NCBI GenBank assembly: GCA_029851415.1
Contig: CM056742.1
Coordinates: 150,169,121-150,233,120 of the forward strand
From: Eretmocerus hayati
Taxonomy: Eukaryota > Arthropoda > Insecta > Hymenoptera > Aphelinidae
DNA: 64,000 bases
Direction: 5' to 3'
Part shown: in pieces, positions 34,431 through 47,144 of the stretch
Layout of the letters: each line of letters begins with the position of its first letter
Position numbering within the stretch: position 1 is the stretch's first letter
Position numbers and translations under genes: made by a program
Notes under the pieces: generated by a model
The model's database searches: none
What the model saw: the letters and a program-made list of their open reading frames with translations, nothing else
What the model was told of the DNA's origin: nothing

Positions 34431-35799
34431 TTATAAACCACGAACATTCTGACGTGTTAAGAAAAATTCTTTCAAAATTTGTTTCGACTGTTGTATTGCA
34501 ATCTACAAGTAGACATTTTTAGGAGCATTATTCTCGTGTCATGGCTTTCCAAGAATTTGTCTTGGTCACTAAAAGTCAAAAAAAGTGGAAAACTATTTTC
34601 CAAGTAGCTAGAGCTTCTCGGTCAGCTCTGAATTTGATTTCATCGTACTTTCTGGATTGGATTCCATCAGAAATATAAATTTTAGGTATCATTTGAGTGA
34701 TTCAAAGTGGTCAGTAATTTGTAGAAGGATTTTTGGGGCACTTTTTTCTATAAAATTGCCGTCCCAGCATACCAATTGGAATTGGGTTTTGGAGTTCTGA
34801 ACTGTTTCCAAAGAAAAGCCCTAGAAATTTCCTTCAAAATTACTCATTGTAAGACTCAATTTGATGGACTAGTATTGGATTTGTGATCACTCAAATCAAA
34901 ACAAAACAAAAATATCATGAATGAGACCTGTAAGCCCTACGAAGCCCTTTCACGACTCCATGAGTCCCGTGGTAGCTGCGTATACCACTCAATTTGACTA
35001 AATCGACTGCAACTATAGGTTATTTTGAGGGAAATTCACCCAGACATTAACTGAAAGGGGTATTGCGAGCTTGAGATTACTTCAATTTGCAGGAATTTCA
35101 CTATTATTTGATTGAAATTTATGTCTCTTGCTATCAAACGCGGATTCCCTGCCCATGGAATTAATGCTATGCTCTCAATACCACTCTCAAAGTATAGCAG
35201 GGCCGACTAACTTCAAAATAACATTTCGCTAAAGTCAATTTTGTCACATCGAGTGGTACACAACTGTTACGGAGTCCTTGGAGTCATGGAAAGGCCTCGT
35301 AGGGCTTACAAAAATTATTCTTGACACTTTAATTGAATTCACTCGGAAATAGCACAACTGGCGGTTTCGATGATTACGGTCAGCTTGTAATATTAGAGAT
35401 GATCAGAACAAAATCGGAGAATCCTCGTTGCGGCCAGCAATCGAATACTTATAGGTTTTAAGAGTTCTAAGTCATGACTGAGGCTCCATTGCACGTCGAC
35501 TTGAAAGATTTTTGCCACCAAATAAGCGCCCTTGAGGGTCAAACAGCAAAGTCTTCCCTCCTCTCGAAAATACATTTTCGTGGAAAATTCTTGTACCCGC
35601 CCAATCACGATGTGCCACGACCACTCACGAGTTGCCTCTCAATACTCATGATTAAGTATGAAGACCTATGACGACCTATTAAATGATACCGGCATAGACC
35701 ATAGTCAGTCATAGGTTGTCATATATGACCATAGTTCGGCCCGGAACGTGGTCATATATGATCATGAGGCACTTTTTTTTACTAGGGTAGTCATAACGA

Positions 35800-35980
35800 T
35801 CCATCAGTGATGCTCACTGAAACTTCAGTGACGAGGACCTGTCCGATTCCGAAGGTCACTCAAGTTTCACCCATCCCACTGATTACTTCAGTTTATCCAC
35901 TGTATCTCCAGTGTGTATTCACTGAAGTCATCTGTCAAAGTTGATCCAAAGCACACTGAAGATTAGTGACTCCTCATTGA
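35800..35980. repeat. CACTGA/TCAGTG-rich repeat
   Basis: Dense copies of CACTGA and its complement occur here (for example CTCACTGAAACTTCAGTGAC). The start is an inverted match to 27690-27745, and a similar motif-rich stretch resumes at 36630-36710 after the CT/retroposon block. Confidence 0.6.
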
Positions 35981-36038
35981 TCGGCACGAAAGAAGTAGAT
36001 GTCAGGGTTTTTCGTCAACTGATTTGAATTTTAGTTTC

Positions 36039-36041
<3 letters not shown>

Positions 36042-36083
<42 letters not shown>
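36042..36083. repeat. (CT)n microsatellite, left of retroposon
   Basis: An uninterrupted CT dinucleotide run of about 21 units, passing directly into a T run. Confidence 0.97.
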
Positions 36084-36091
<8 letters not shown>

Positions 36092-36559
36092 TTTTTTTTT
36101 TTTAAGGTGGTTAGAGGGCAAAATCTGCCTCAGGATCCCTCGGATCCGTCCCCAGACACCGGACTGGTTCAGCTTACGCGGACTACGCATAGCCCACGCA
36201 GGCCATACCAGGCGGGACACGGGTTTGGGTGGGGCCTACCGAGAGGTGGGCCCGGCCGTGTAATATCCCTCTCCCCTCGATGTCCGATACCTAGGGCATC
36301 GGGCAATCAAGAAGGAGATCCACCTGCATCTACCATCTCATCCCGGAACCGCGTGAGCATTACTTCAGGATGAGCGGCATGTCTCGCGCTCGATTGCGAG
36401 CGTTCCTCTTCTCCATCTTCTCTCTTCGGCCACTTGTCGGCATCTTCTATCTTCATTCTTCATTGTTCCCTCTCTTTCTTCTTTCTTCCCTCTTCTTTCT
36501 TCTTTCTTCCCTCTTCAGTGCATCAGATTCCTCCTGGAATCATTCGGGCCTCTTCTGTT

Positions 36560-36568
<9 letters not shown>
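36084..36568 (-). mobile_element. Probable retroposon fragment (3' end of a LINE or SINE) inside a CT repeat
   Basis: On the minus strand a GC-rich body (CCAGTCCGGTGTCTGGGGAC, GATCCGAGGGATCCTGAGGC, CTCTAACCACCTT) ends in a 20-bp A run (36103-36084), as expected for a retroposed 3' end. CT microsatellites flank both sides (36042-36083 and 36569-36629), so it seems inserted into one. It has much higher GC than its surroundings. No protein domain was recognised. Confidence 0.6.

Positions 36569-36629
<61 letters not shown>
36569..36629. repeat. (CT)n microsatellite, right of retroposon
   Basis: An uninterrupted CT run of about 30 units. The sequence after it is rich in CACTGA/TCAGTG motifs, like that before the left CT run. 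Confidence 0.97.
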
Positions 36630-36631
<2 letters not shown>

Positions 36632-37910
36632 CAGAATCAGTGAAAATCACTGATTAGCTGTAAAATTCACTGTGAAACAGTGAAAATGTACTGCATATCA
36701 GTGATTTGATATCTTCAAAATACTCTTCTCATGATTCACGCCAACTTATCGTTTCAATTTTGGCAAATGTTTCAATCCTATTTGTGCTGAAATTTTCAGT
36801 CGAACTCAATTAGTAATATTTCAGTAACTTTGAGGGTGAAAATTCCATTCGCTTGTGGTGGGAATCTACTCCAAGGAATTCAGAGTGTATCATCAAGGTT
36901 TTCTATGGAATCCATTTTGAATATCATGGAATTTTGTTAGATTCCATTTGCTGTCTGAGTCCATACAGAAATCTCAACACGGATGATGGTAATCGTCAGA
37001 ATTATCAACAAAAAAGTGGTCCTATGGGCGATTTTTGGGATATTTTCTAGTTAATCACGAACTAACGAAATTCAGCAAAATTTTCTATGGATTTCGTTAC
37101 AAGTATCAGAAGAAAAATGCTGCCACATAGCCTCAGCTCAAATTTTCGAATTATGAATGAGTGGTTTTCACTATTCGTTGTCTAGTTGTATGAAATTTTC
37201 GAAATAGTGACTTTTTTCAACTCACACTGCAGGGAGCAAATGAGGAACATTTATTTCATGATTGTTCGAGGGAACATGAGACCCTGGAGGTATATTAGTC
37301 GTTAACTATTATAGACAACCTCTGCCACTCAAATATTTCAGGCTTAATCTCTCAATACGTCCCTTCGTGAAATGATTACTGATTTTTATACAGTCGTAAG
37401 AATTGCAATTGAATCGTGATCAATTTTAAAAGGAAATTTTGACGTTGACAAATACAGTAATGTGCATGAAATCAGTGCAAAAGATTCACGATGAACTTCC
37501 TCCAAAGTTTTCAGTCAAACTCATCTTGCCTCGCATCTTGCATCCATCTTACGCATGAAGCATATATCCTATAAAGGCACATATTACACGTATGTATGTA
37601 TGTATGTATGTACGTATATAAGAGGCAAAGCAAGTCTCTATAGCCACATCATACCGTTATATATTAGAGAAGACTCTGAGCGGATTTTGCAAACTCTCAG
37701 GTTTGCTGCTGCTGCTGCATGATGTGGCGCAAACTCAATGTGGTTTGAAAACTTCTTTCCAGAGCTTTAGCGAGTCTCACCGCACAGTCTTCCCTCAACG
37801 AATACTCGAGAGTTTTTCACTTTTAGAGGGCATCTGCTCGAAACAGACTTTGAAATAAACGAGCGTATGCTTTATAGTACATATCCCCCCCCCCCGCACT
37901 CTTATGAAAG

Positions 37911-37936
37911 TATATATATATATATATATATATATA
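37911..37936. repeat. (TA)n microsatellite
   Basis: An uninterrupted TA run of about 13 units, next to an 11-bp poly-C tract at 37885-37895. A GTAT tetranucleotide repeat lies at about 37592-37612. Confidence 0.95.
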
Positions 37937-40900
37937 AAATCAGAGTTTACCATGCGAACTAAAAGTGCATATGAGATATCAAAATTCACATTTGATGGTT
38001 ATACATATATATGTATACAGGTGAGCTATACTGCACGCTATGCTCATCGAATATACATTCCAACATTCGTTATTCTACCTGTAAGTGTCAGTCACGGAGT
38101 GCTTGTTTTACCATTTCATATGCTCATTGTTACACGAAGATTCTGAGAATAGTTTATTCGTTATCATTGGTTGATGGATAGGTATAATGACCGTTGTAAT
38201 TATATCATTCTCGATCGTGGAGCGTTTTTATCATTACCGGAAGGTATTATAGTACAACCGCGAACACATTATTACGTGATGTACGCCGGATTACGAGGAA
38301 AAAATTATGATAGCGGTGAGTTTGCGGATTTTTTCGAAAATTTTTCCTTGAAAAAATTACGGTTTGAGTAATGAACTTTTCGTTCTTTTCACAGTTAAAG
38401 TCCTAGAAGATATTGAAATAATTTATTTTCTGACTGTGAAAAAATATCGCAGTCATTAGTCTTTGCGAAAATAGTAATTGATGTAAATTATTTCTTTTAT
38501 AGGTTATGGGTTCGACCTAGATACCGCCATTGTCGAGCTCATGAACGCTCCTTAAGGATCAAATGCATAGATATTCCTGAAAAAGCAATTTTAGTTATTA
38601 TTCCAAATCAAAAGGAAGAGGATGAGCAAGAATATACAATATCAAAAGATAGACTTCATAATTACTCATTATGCAATAGAACACTGCCTCATCGCCAGAT
38701 TGTATCATTTTCGCACAACATACACATAATATAGCCCAGCCGAATAAAGCTCGTCGGCGAGGCCATCGTCGTATATAACGAATAGGATAAGGATCTTGTG
38801 GCCTTTGTATGTGTAACTGACCATATTCGGCTTGCAGATGATAAGATATATGCATATAATCTAGCAAGTACATAGTAAGTACTATGTGGTAACATGTGGG
38901 TAACGCATTCACGCTGAATACAATAGAACGAGTATAGCTTCCATACCTTTAATAACCTCTCATATCTTTTCCAAATGCTCATTACGATTTGGTATACTTA
39001 TTGCGATTGTTTCATACTCAACGACTCGTTAAATAAAATTATACTAACAATCACAAAATCAGATCAATAATCCATTCAAATCATCAGTGGTAACTATATA
39101 ATATAAAGTCAATATTGGTGTAGGACGAGTCTGGTGCAATTTTACTAATTACGCAATTATCGTTGAAAAGATGAAACCGATCGCAATCAAATCAGTGCAG
39201 GCGAAGAGAGACAGAGACGTAACGATTTGATTTCGTTCCGGCAGGCTAATTCTACAATCGTATTATAGCGATCAGTCGCGCCTCGGTGACGGGACAAAGG
39301 AGATTGACTGAGTTGCGGAGCGGAGCGCATCAGCGCTTTTATTATACCGATCGATCGATTTTGCTCAGAAGACTTTAGGATTGACTTACTATATAATAGC
39401 TATAAAAAGCTTCTTAAGAACAAAACGAAAAAATCATACAATTCTCGGTGATATAATAGACGTCGTACAAAGCGAGTGCATGAATTTATTATGCCCATCA
39501 CGAGTTTGCATGTGATACATCAGGGTGAGAAGGTTTGCACAGTATAATACGAGAATAATATCCACAGAGTAAGAGAACCACTTGAATCGTTCCCCTCGAG
39601 AAATCGGTACTCTACCATATATATATATATAGGTATTCTTACACGCTTGATGTGTAAAATGGTGTTGGTGATGTTCGAATGCGCAGGCGTGAAAGCTCCT
39701 TTTAAAAGCTCACGCTCAAAGCTCATTAAAAACACACTCTGTATATAACAACCACGTGCTCAGGTGCTATTTGGCTTCGGGCTATTGTAAAACTTGGCAC
39801 ATGTGCGTTTTGTTTGCTCGGTGGTGGTGATTCTTACTATTCTGTACAGAATTGAAAAGTTATTTGTTGAAATAAAAGTTTGACAATCTAATTACCGTGT
39901 GAAGTAAATTTGCGAAATAGCTTTTCATCTTTAGGTTATGAAATTTATTTTCTTTACAGGGGTAAGAGTTGCGGAGGGGAGAATGAGTTGAACGGCAATC
40001 TGACCGCTGATCGATATTAGAACTTTCATCGTATCTGTCTCGGTGATTGATCGGTTCCTCGCTTTTACTCCCTTTTTCTTAATCATGCAACGTGTGGTCA
40101 ATTTATTTGCGCCTTAAATAAATCGGGGATTTCAATCTTTTAACTCATTACTCAAGTATTGATCTTGAAAGAGTTGAGCATTTTTATCGATAAAAGTCGT
40201 AATCATCCATAGGTGTAGCCGAATAATAACATTTTTTTTATTTTTACTTTTCAACTCTCTTTCGACTCGAGCAAACATGATTTTGATGCATGAATTTTTC
40301 ACTCGTCTAATATTGTTCATGGTTCGATTGTTACTTCTGGAACCGGAATGTTTGATATTGCAAATCTTGGAATTTCCACACAAAAATTTGTTGTAACTAA
40401 GAATTCAGGAGGATCTCTGTGAACAAAAGTCTTAGCTTAACCGGTAGAAAATCACAGGAATAAGCGTACGGTGTAGGGACCGGATGCATTGAAACAAGAT
40501 TTTGCCAACTCCCAAAAGCGTCGAAAAGCGGACGTTCGGGCTAGTTTCCAAATCGAGTTGGCTGTATACATTCAAACTTTGCATACGAGGAGATAACTCG
40601 TTCGGGTGCACGCACATGGGAACAATGAGATACGCGAAACTAGTGAATGGAGCTCGAGAAAAAGTCGAAAAACGTATTTTACAAAGAGTTTCATTTCGAA
40701 AAACTGTCTGAACAAACCAGTCAAGCTTTAATTAAAGTTTGAGTTCAGCTAGCCAATACAAGTGATATCTAGAAAATGGATCATATACAAAAAAGGAAAA
40801 CAAAAATAAACAACGGACACAATGGCATTTGTTTAATCCATGATTAGAACAGTCAAATAACCTATTGAACCGATAAGTATCGCGATTCCTACTGATCCAA

Positions 40901-41949
40901 TTATTGAATTCATGATCCATCTATTTGACATATAATGATCAAGTTCATTCTGGTTGCTTTTGTAAAATGTTCATAGACCAGGATCAATCGACTTTTCGAA
41001 TAGCACACTGAAATCAAAAGTGTGTTTGAATTTCAATCAATAGTGACTTGTCGAATCTCATGTGAATTTATACTAGCGCACTCATGCCGATATCGTCCGC
41101 AGGTATTTGCTAGCCCTGCAGCGTTTCAGACTAGCTCTACGATGCGTGAAATATTGATCAAACTTGCTTTATCTGTCGGGCCTCTCGGATGATTTGATCG
41201 TTTTAAGGGTGAATGGATTGGTCGTTGAATGCTATCGCGGTTCTGCCACTATCTATTCTGGTGAAAATGTTTGTGATGATCATTCAACTCCCTCTTTCAC
41301 TATATAGTAACTGATGAGATTGCGGAATAGTTTCTCTTCATCTCTGCTGTTATCATCGCTCGAATTGCATTGAAATCACCGAATGTCACAACGCGCTGTG
41401 TTATATTCCATCTTTATAAATGAATGGCTTTTTTGAGGATCGATAGATGGATTGAAGTGACTTTTAAAAAACGCATTAGACTGATTGGGTGAAATGGATC
41501 TGTGTCGTTGAAATCTTTTCAATCAATTTTAGGAGGCAAATTGGGTTAATTGAAGCTTGATTCAATTAAAATCACGAATTTTAGATGTAGACTAGAAATT
41601 GTTCCAGTCTCAGTGAGGCCCGATATCATTTCAAAATGTTCAATATTCCCGAATAAGTTATCAATCTTGTTAAAAGTAATTGGAAGAAAGCAAGAATGTA
41701 TTAATGTTATTGAATATTGTGAAGTCGGTTATGGACGAGCGACGAGAATTTTTGTACGATCGTGAATCTGAGGTAGGGTCGCAGACCATCCAGATCAAAA
41801 GCATTGACCCCCCAGACAATGAGTTATGAAAAATTGTTGTCAAAGACTAATTCTGATTGAATTAGTTTTGTACCGGAGTTTGTTAAATTATCATGATTGA
41901 ATTTGAACATTTTGACACACAAATAATAAGCTTACGAAACACACCGTCT

Positions 41950-42605
41950 ATGAGGTATTCTACCAATAGTTTCGGACCACCCCAATATTTTTCAACATAC
42001 TTTATGGCATTTTAAATCTTGTTACAAGATCTTTAAAATGAGCTATTGTGAGCTCAACTTTGACTAACTAAAGCTAAACTATCACTATTTTTCAAAAAAG
42101 TCATTCTTTGCGAGTTCACGAAAAAGTTTACTCAATGAACCCCCATCTCTCAAAATAATCAAACTCGTCGATAAGATCGTTTTCATCTCCGTGCAACCAC
42201 ATTTAGAGTTTTTTGTCTGTCCAAGTTACTATTTATGACCAATATTGATGTGATAGATACATTCTGAGTGGTGAAAAAGGTCATACTGCGCACCCATTCG
42301 AGATAACCACAGGGGGGTCGTATTGGGTACCCATCAAATTTGACCTTCATCTCCTGCAAACAATTTCCGTATTTTGCTCATAAAATCGCCGCGAATCCAG
42401 GTTTTGCAACTCTAAGAAATAGATTTTGGAAGCCTTGAAAAAAGTAATCGAATGCTTTGGCCGAACCAAAATTAGTTGGCGCCGGATTTGCTAAACGTAA
42501 TTTTCTCAGTGATTTCACATAAAAAATGTAAAAAAATTTCGGGGAAGGTCGGTGAGTACCCATTCCTGAGATCAGAATATGAGGGCATGTTGGGGACACA
42601 TACGT
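41950..42605. repeat. GTGTACCCAACTT family, third copy (degenerate)
   Basis: It follows the order of 18430-19090: AATATTTTTCAAC, GTGCAACCACATTT, CGAGATAACCA, TTTTGCAACTCT, GGGAAGGTC and GAGTACCCATTCCTGAGATC. It ends near GAGGGCATGTTGGGGACACA at 42605. The terminal sequences are eroded. Confidence 0.7.
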
Positions 42606-44346
42606 CATCTTTTCAATTGTTTTGGAACGTGAACAGGGTTACTAGTTTCGCTTGCAAAAGTCACAACCAATTAATTAATTTTGAAATAGGACCTGGAAGC
42701 ACCGCAGCTCACCCCTACTACAAGGAAGTTCCGCGAAGTTGAAAATGAAAAGGGGAAGATAGGACATTGAATAGACAGTCTGTGCAGTAACAATTGCCGT
42801 TGTTCGGGTTGCTAACATTGTCCTCGCGTTGTATCTATGAAGTCGCAAAGTCAAAGAAGATAGCTAGATAGAGAAGCTCTAATGTTCATATAACCAGACA
42901 ACTAACGTCGCCTTTGAGTCTAGCTGCGCCTGGCACACCGATCATTTATTCATATAGACCCGAGAAATCGTTGTCTTTCTCCTTCTTCCTTTATACATAG
43001 AACTTTCCATTGTAATTCTGCAAGAGTAAAATCCCGCGAACATGACTTCTTTCCTCTGTCTCTCTCTCTCACACAGCAATTTCTCTTTGCTTCCTCTAGT
43101 CATACCTAGTCATCTTAATTTCTCAAATGTTGTTACCATTACATGCTACCACTGCAACCGCTGAAATTTCATTTTGATGATAGGCGAAAATGACTAGGAG
43201 TGAGTAAGTATAGGTACAAGTAGTGCCTATAGGTACATCAAATACTCATCTTAGGCTTTCAAAGCTCGTGAGCTGTGGTATACTGATATAACGGAAGGAG
43301 TGCATCATCATCAGTGCCAGGATGAGATTTGTGGTCGCTTTCCTCTATATATAGTGGCGCAATAATGCACTTTTCACGAGATTCAAAGCTTCTTATTTAC
43401 TCATTGAGCGATAGCCCAAGATTATTGTAATTTTTTTACGCGCGTAAGTCGATAAATTGCTGTATAAGATAATTCTATAGAGGTGGTGGTGGTTTATCTG
43501 CCCAGTCCTTATGATGATTTAAAGCGATAGTATAGATGATTGAGGTGGTAGATACGCTTAGATATGATATTTTCGATATTGACGTCATATATCTTGGGTG
43601 GAGGTAAAGGGTGCAGGTAGTTGATGTTTGCTTGAATTAAGCTTGATCGGCATGTAACTTAGACATTATTTCATTCCTGGCCAATGGTTGACTGCACAGA
43701 TAATCATGAACCATCGCAAAGAATCGGCTTGAGTTCTTATAATATCCGTGAATGAGCTTGGACAACTTCAATAGTCACCGTTATTTGTAAGCTTCTATTC
43801 AAAAAATTTGCCGACAGGGATTACTATTCCTACGTTTAGATTAATGATAACGTATCTGAGACTGGATTCCGCGATTAACCTCAAAATTCGTCAGTCTTGT
43901 TCTCAGAGACGACAATTTCGAAAAATTTGGATTTCGGAAACAATCGGCGTGATGAAAATGATATATTCATTCTGTTCATAAAGATTAAATAGAATTCGTA
44001 CGGAAATTATCCAACAGATAGAGTTTACATGGCTGAGGATCATCAATCTTTGTTGATTCATCGCTTTCAAAGATACTTCAACGACTTGAAAAAAAAAAAA
44101 CCATTTTCAAATATCGTCTCGACTGAGATGGTGATAACCGCACATTTGAAAATTTGATTCCAAGTTCTAAAAATATCTTTCCAAATGTCTGGAATATTTG
44201 TCTGCCTCATATAACTGAAGATCATGAAGCATTTTGTAGAGAGACGGTGTCATGACACTCAATCCGACCGACTGAATAAATCACACCCTTTACTGCAAAT
44301 TTGGTTCTGGATAAAGTCTACTTGACACCTCACCGGTGCAGAAGGA

Positions 44347-44368
44347 CGTCGTCGTCGTCGTCGTCGCT
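44347..44368. repeat. (GTC)n trinucleotide repeat
   Basis: Seven consecutive GTC units. No coding context was recognised. Confidence 0.9.
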
Positions 44369-45219
44369 CTCAATGCACTCCAACTCCGAGCGACGACGAG
44401 GCCTCAATACCAATGGAAATGGAACGGAAAGTTCACAGTCCACATTTTAAGCAATACATTACATTCATACTCTTTCTCTCTTTCAACGTGTACTATATAC
44501 ATATGTATAAGTTCATGAATCTGTAATTACAGTTTAACAAGCTGCGGGGTGAATTTTTAAGCTCTTCTGAGTATACAGCAATTAAATTCATTTCTCGAAT
44601 ACTTTCAAACTTTGAAGTGTTGAAGTTTGTCGACGTGTATATTAAATTTAGTCATGAAAATTCTAAACTGCTCTTTGGAGAAAGAGATTTTGCTATGTTT
44701 ACTGTATGTTTTACACTTGTTTCCAACGATGTTTTTTTTAACAATAGCGGAGGTGCTACAAAAAGAGTTTTCCGTTAGAAGCTCGAGAGAATGTCCAATA
44801 TTCCGAGCAAAACGGAATTTGCATCTCAGGTGAGAATGAAATATTTATTCGTGAGGAGAAAGCAGAGTTGAGAATGGAAACGCAATCATTTTACAATTTT
44901 TTTTTCATTTTCTTGCAAGCTGATTGGATTAATTCATCAGCCCAATAGCACTCCCGCGTGTGAGATTATTCTGGAGTCTGTGGGTTATTCAGTCTATTGT
45001 CATCCCGATTGAATTGGATTACCTTCACGTCGAGAAGCTGTTTGGGATGAAATTGAATTTGATTAATCCATTCATTCGCATAGCTCAATTTATTGAACAA
45101 CGCCGATTTCCGATTACGCCTTGACTACTTTAATCCAAATATATCAGAAATATCTCAAGGAATTATGGAAAATCTCTGTTAATGCTAAATAGTACATTAC
45201 GCGACAAGGGCCGAAAGTG

Positions 45220-45291
45220 ACCCATCGCGGCCCGGGTAGGTTGCCGCACGAGCCGGTAGGCGAGGGCGGCATACCCGCGGCCGCGATGGGT
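45220..45291. repeat. GC-rich hairpin A
   Basis: The left arm ACCCATCGCGGCCCGGGTA (45220-45238) pairs with TACCCGCGGCCGCGATGGGT (45272-45291), differing by a single base. It is immediately left of a longer hairpin and far above local GC content. Confidence 0.85.
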
Positions 45292-45308
45292 TATTTTTGG
45301 TCCGAGGT

Positions 45309-45559
45309 GCGTACTCTGTTTTTCGGTGACACTTGTTTCGAAATTCTATGCTTTCCGACGCGATGTCGGGGCAAAATGCCGCTCCGCCGTACAGGTTAGA
45401 AAACGTCGGAGCATGCAATGTAGTGGCCCGAGGGCTCAGCCCGAGGGCTACTGCGCATGCTCGCTCGTTTTCTAGCGTGGGCGGCATTGCGGCATTTTCT
45501 GCCCCGGGATCGAGGCGAAAACCATAGGCTTTTGATGCCAGTGTGCCGAAAAAGTACTC
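45309..45559. repeat. Long imperfect GC-rich hairpin B (about 120-bp arms)
   Basis: The arm 45309-45434 is an imperfect inverted copy of 45438-45559, centred on GAGGGCTCAGCCCGAGGGCT with almost no loop. Matched blocks include GGGGCAAAATGCCGC / GGGGCAGAAAATGCCGC, TAGAAAACG and GAGCATGC. Open frames across it on both strands (for example 45628-45197 and 45333-45527) are by-products of the palindrome. Confidence 0.85.
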
Positions 45560-45599
45560 TTTCGATACGAGACCAGGAGTGTTGATCTCCGCACACTGA

Positions 45600-47077
45600 A
45601 GCATGTTTTTTGCGGAATTATTTATCACGAGTATGCGAAAACAACTCCGTCCGAGTGTCCGGTACTATTTTTTCATCGTCTGTATGTGTAGGACGATCGA
45701 GAATTTTAATGGAGAAATATATTAGACCATAAAACAGGCCAATTGGCTAAAAAGAGGTACAGAAACTTTCAAAATGTTTATTTCATCATTTTGCCCTCTA
45801 TGTTCATCGAGAAAATTTTACCTAGTTGTCAGAAATGCTTTTTCATTCGTACAAAGTTCGTGATACTGCGTGGACAGAACAACAAAAATTACATCATTTG
45901 GGTGGCACGGAAACTTAGATACAGAAACTTCAAGTGAATTATCACCGGTTTGTATTGCACATCGTAAACACTCATAACTATAGCCCCTACCTTAAATTAT
46001 CTTATACTCAAACCATTTTCGCTCAAATCGTACACACCACACTGCTAACGCCGATTAGGTACGTAATAAGGGTTACCCCTAATATGCAAAGGGTAATCCA
46101 TAATTGTTCGCGTGTGAGTTGTGGAGCTTTCGAGGGTTATCATTATACATACTGTAAGTGAGTTTTCAACCCTTTCGCATCGCCTTCATATACGTATGTA
46201 TAGGGTACAAAATTAGCGTGGGAGGTTTGTGAGTACAAATGAGAAATACTCCATATACAATTTATCCATGTGGGTAGATACAGAAGTTTGAAAGATACAA
46301 CTTGCAAGCTCAGAACAAAATACTAGAAAGAAAGTTCTCTTGCGTGAGCTTCAAGAAAATAATGTAATGCTGCGGTGAGCTGAGAAAAAAAACGAATTCA
46401 CGCGAGTCTCGCTCTGTTTGTTCTTTCGTTCTTTCGTTCTTTCGTGAAATTGGCCACATTTTTCGGTACCGCAAGCACAAGTACAACGGCTATTCTGAGC
46501 TTTTATACTTTTTGCATACTAGAGAGATCGAGTCGTTTCGGTGCTATTGGTTTGTTTGAAAATGTATTATGCAAACGTCGAGTTTCTTGAGCGGTTGAAA
46601 AAGTTTTTCCTCAGAACTTTGAAAAGAGTCTTTTGCATCGTTTGCGGAAAGAGTGAAAAAGGAGATTTAAGTGTATAGGTGAACCAAGCGGATTGTAGGA
46701 GGGCTCGCGTTTTGTATGGCATTTAAGGATAAATGATGCATCGAGTCGAGCTGATTTGGACGATTTTAATACTTTTGTAGTTTGCTCTGTGTTTTTCAAA
46801 CTTTTAACATGGAGGAGCTGAAGAAGTACAGATTCAATTTTTAGACAGATTCAATTTTTAGTATCATAGGATTTACGGAATTCAAGATCTTGTTATAACA
46901 TGATCCTCAAAACGTTGCATTCCTCAGAATCGTCTCATGATATCGATGAATCAAATATACCTAGTTATCATTGATAGTAGAGCGTTAATTTTAAAAAAAT
47001 GAAAGGTGTTAATGTGGTTCTCACGGTACCTATAACACTCACAGCTCGACTCAACTTATGTCAATCTGTCTCAAGTC

Positions 47078-47144
<67 letters not shown>

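Larger units (their letters stand above)
28904..35787. mobile_element. 6.9-kb element with 434-bp terminal inverted repeats
   Basis: The arms 28904-29337 and 35354-35787 are equal in length and nearly identical in inverse orientation. The mirror-image 71-codon open frames in them differ at a single residue. Ends are CCCTAGTAAAAAAAAGTGCC flanked by TA on both sides, suggesting a TA target duplication. The interior holds other repeats (29832-30251, 31185-32499, a GT-rich tract near 30420-30500 and the 34180-34430 repeat) and no recognisable transposase. Either the source gene has decayed or the interior was replaced. The CCCTAG start recalls piggyBac termini, but the expected TTAA is absent. 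Confidence 0.85.
36660..45196. other. Upstream region, no gene recognised
   Basis: The stretch holds the (TA)n and GTAT microsatellites and the degenerate repeat at 41950-42605. Open frames are short and lack recognisable motifs or splice support. Confidence 0.5.

Noticed and set aside
33956..34452. Several overlapping + strand frames of 67-80 codons
   Set aside because: They overlap a diverged dispersed repeat (second copy at 63.5 kb) and have no recognisable domain.
28904..35787. Assignment of the 6.9-kb element to piggyBac because the ends begin CCCTAG
   Set aside because: The flanks are TA, not TTAA, and no piggyBac-type transposase is visible.
36370..36657. Leucine/serine-rich membrane-like frame
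   Set aside because: It is a translation of the CT microsatellite and adjacent TTCTTC-rich sequence.
45197..45628. 143-codon minus-strand frame in the GC-rich island
   Set aside because: Both strands are open because the region is a GC-rich palindrome; no domain or splice support exists.
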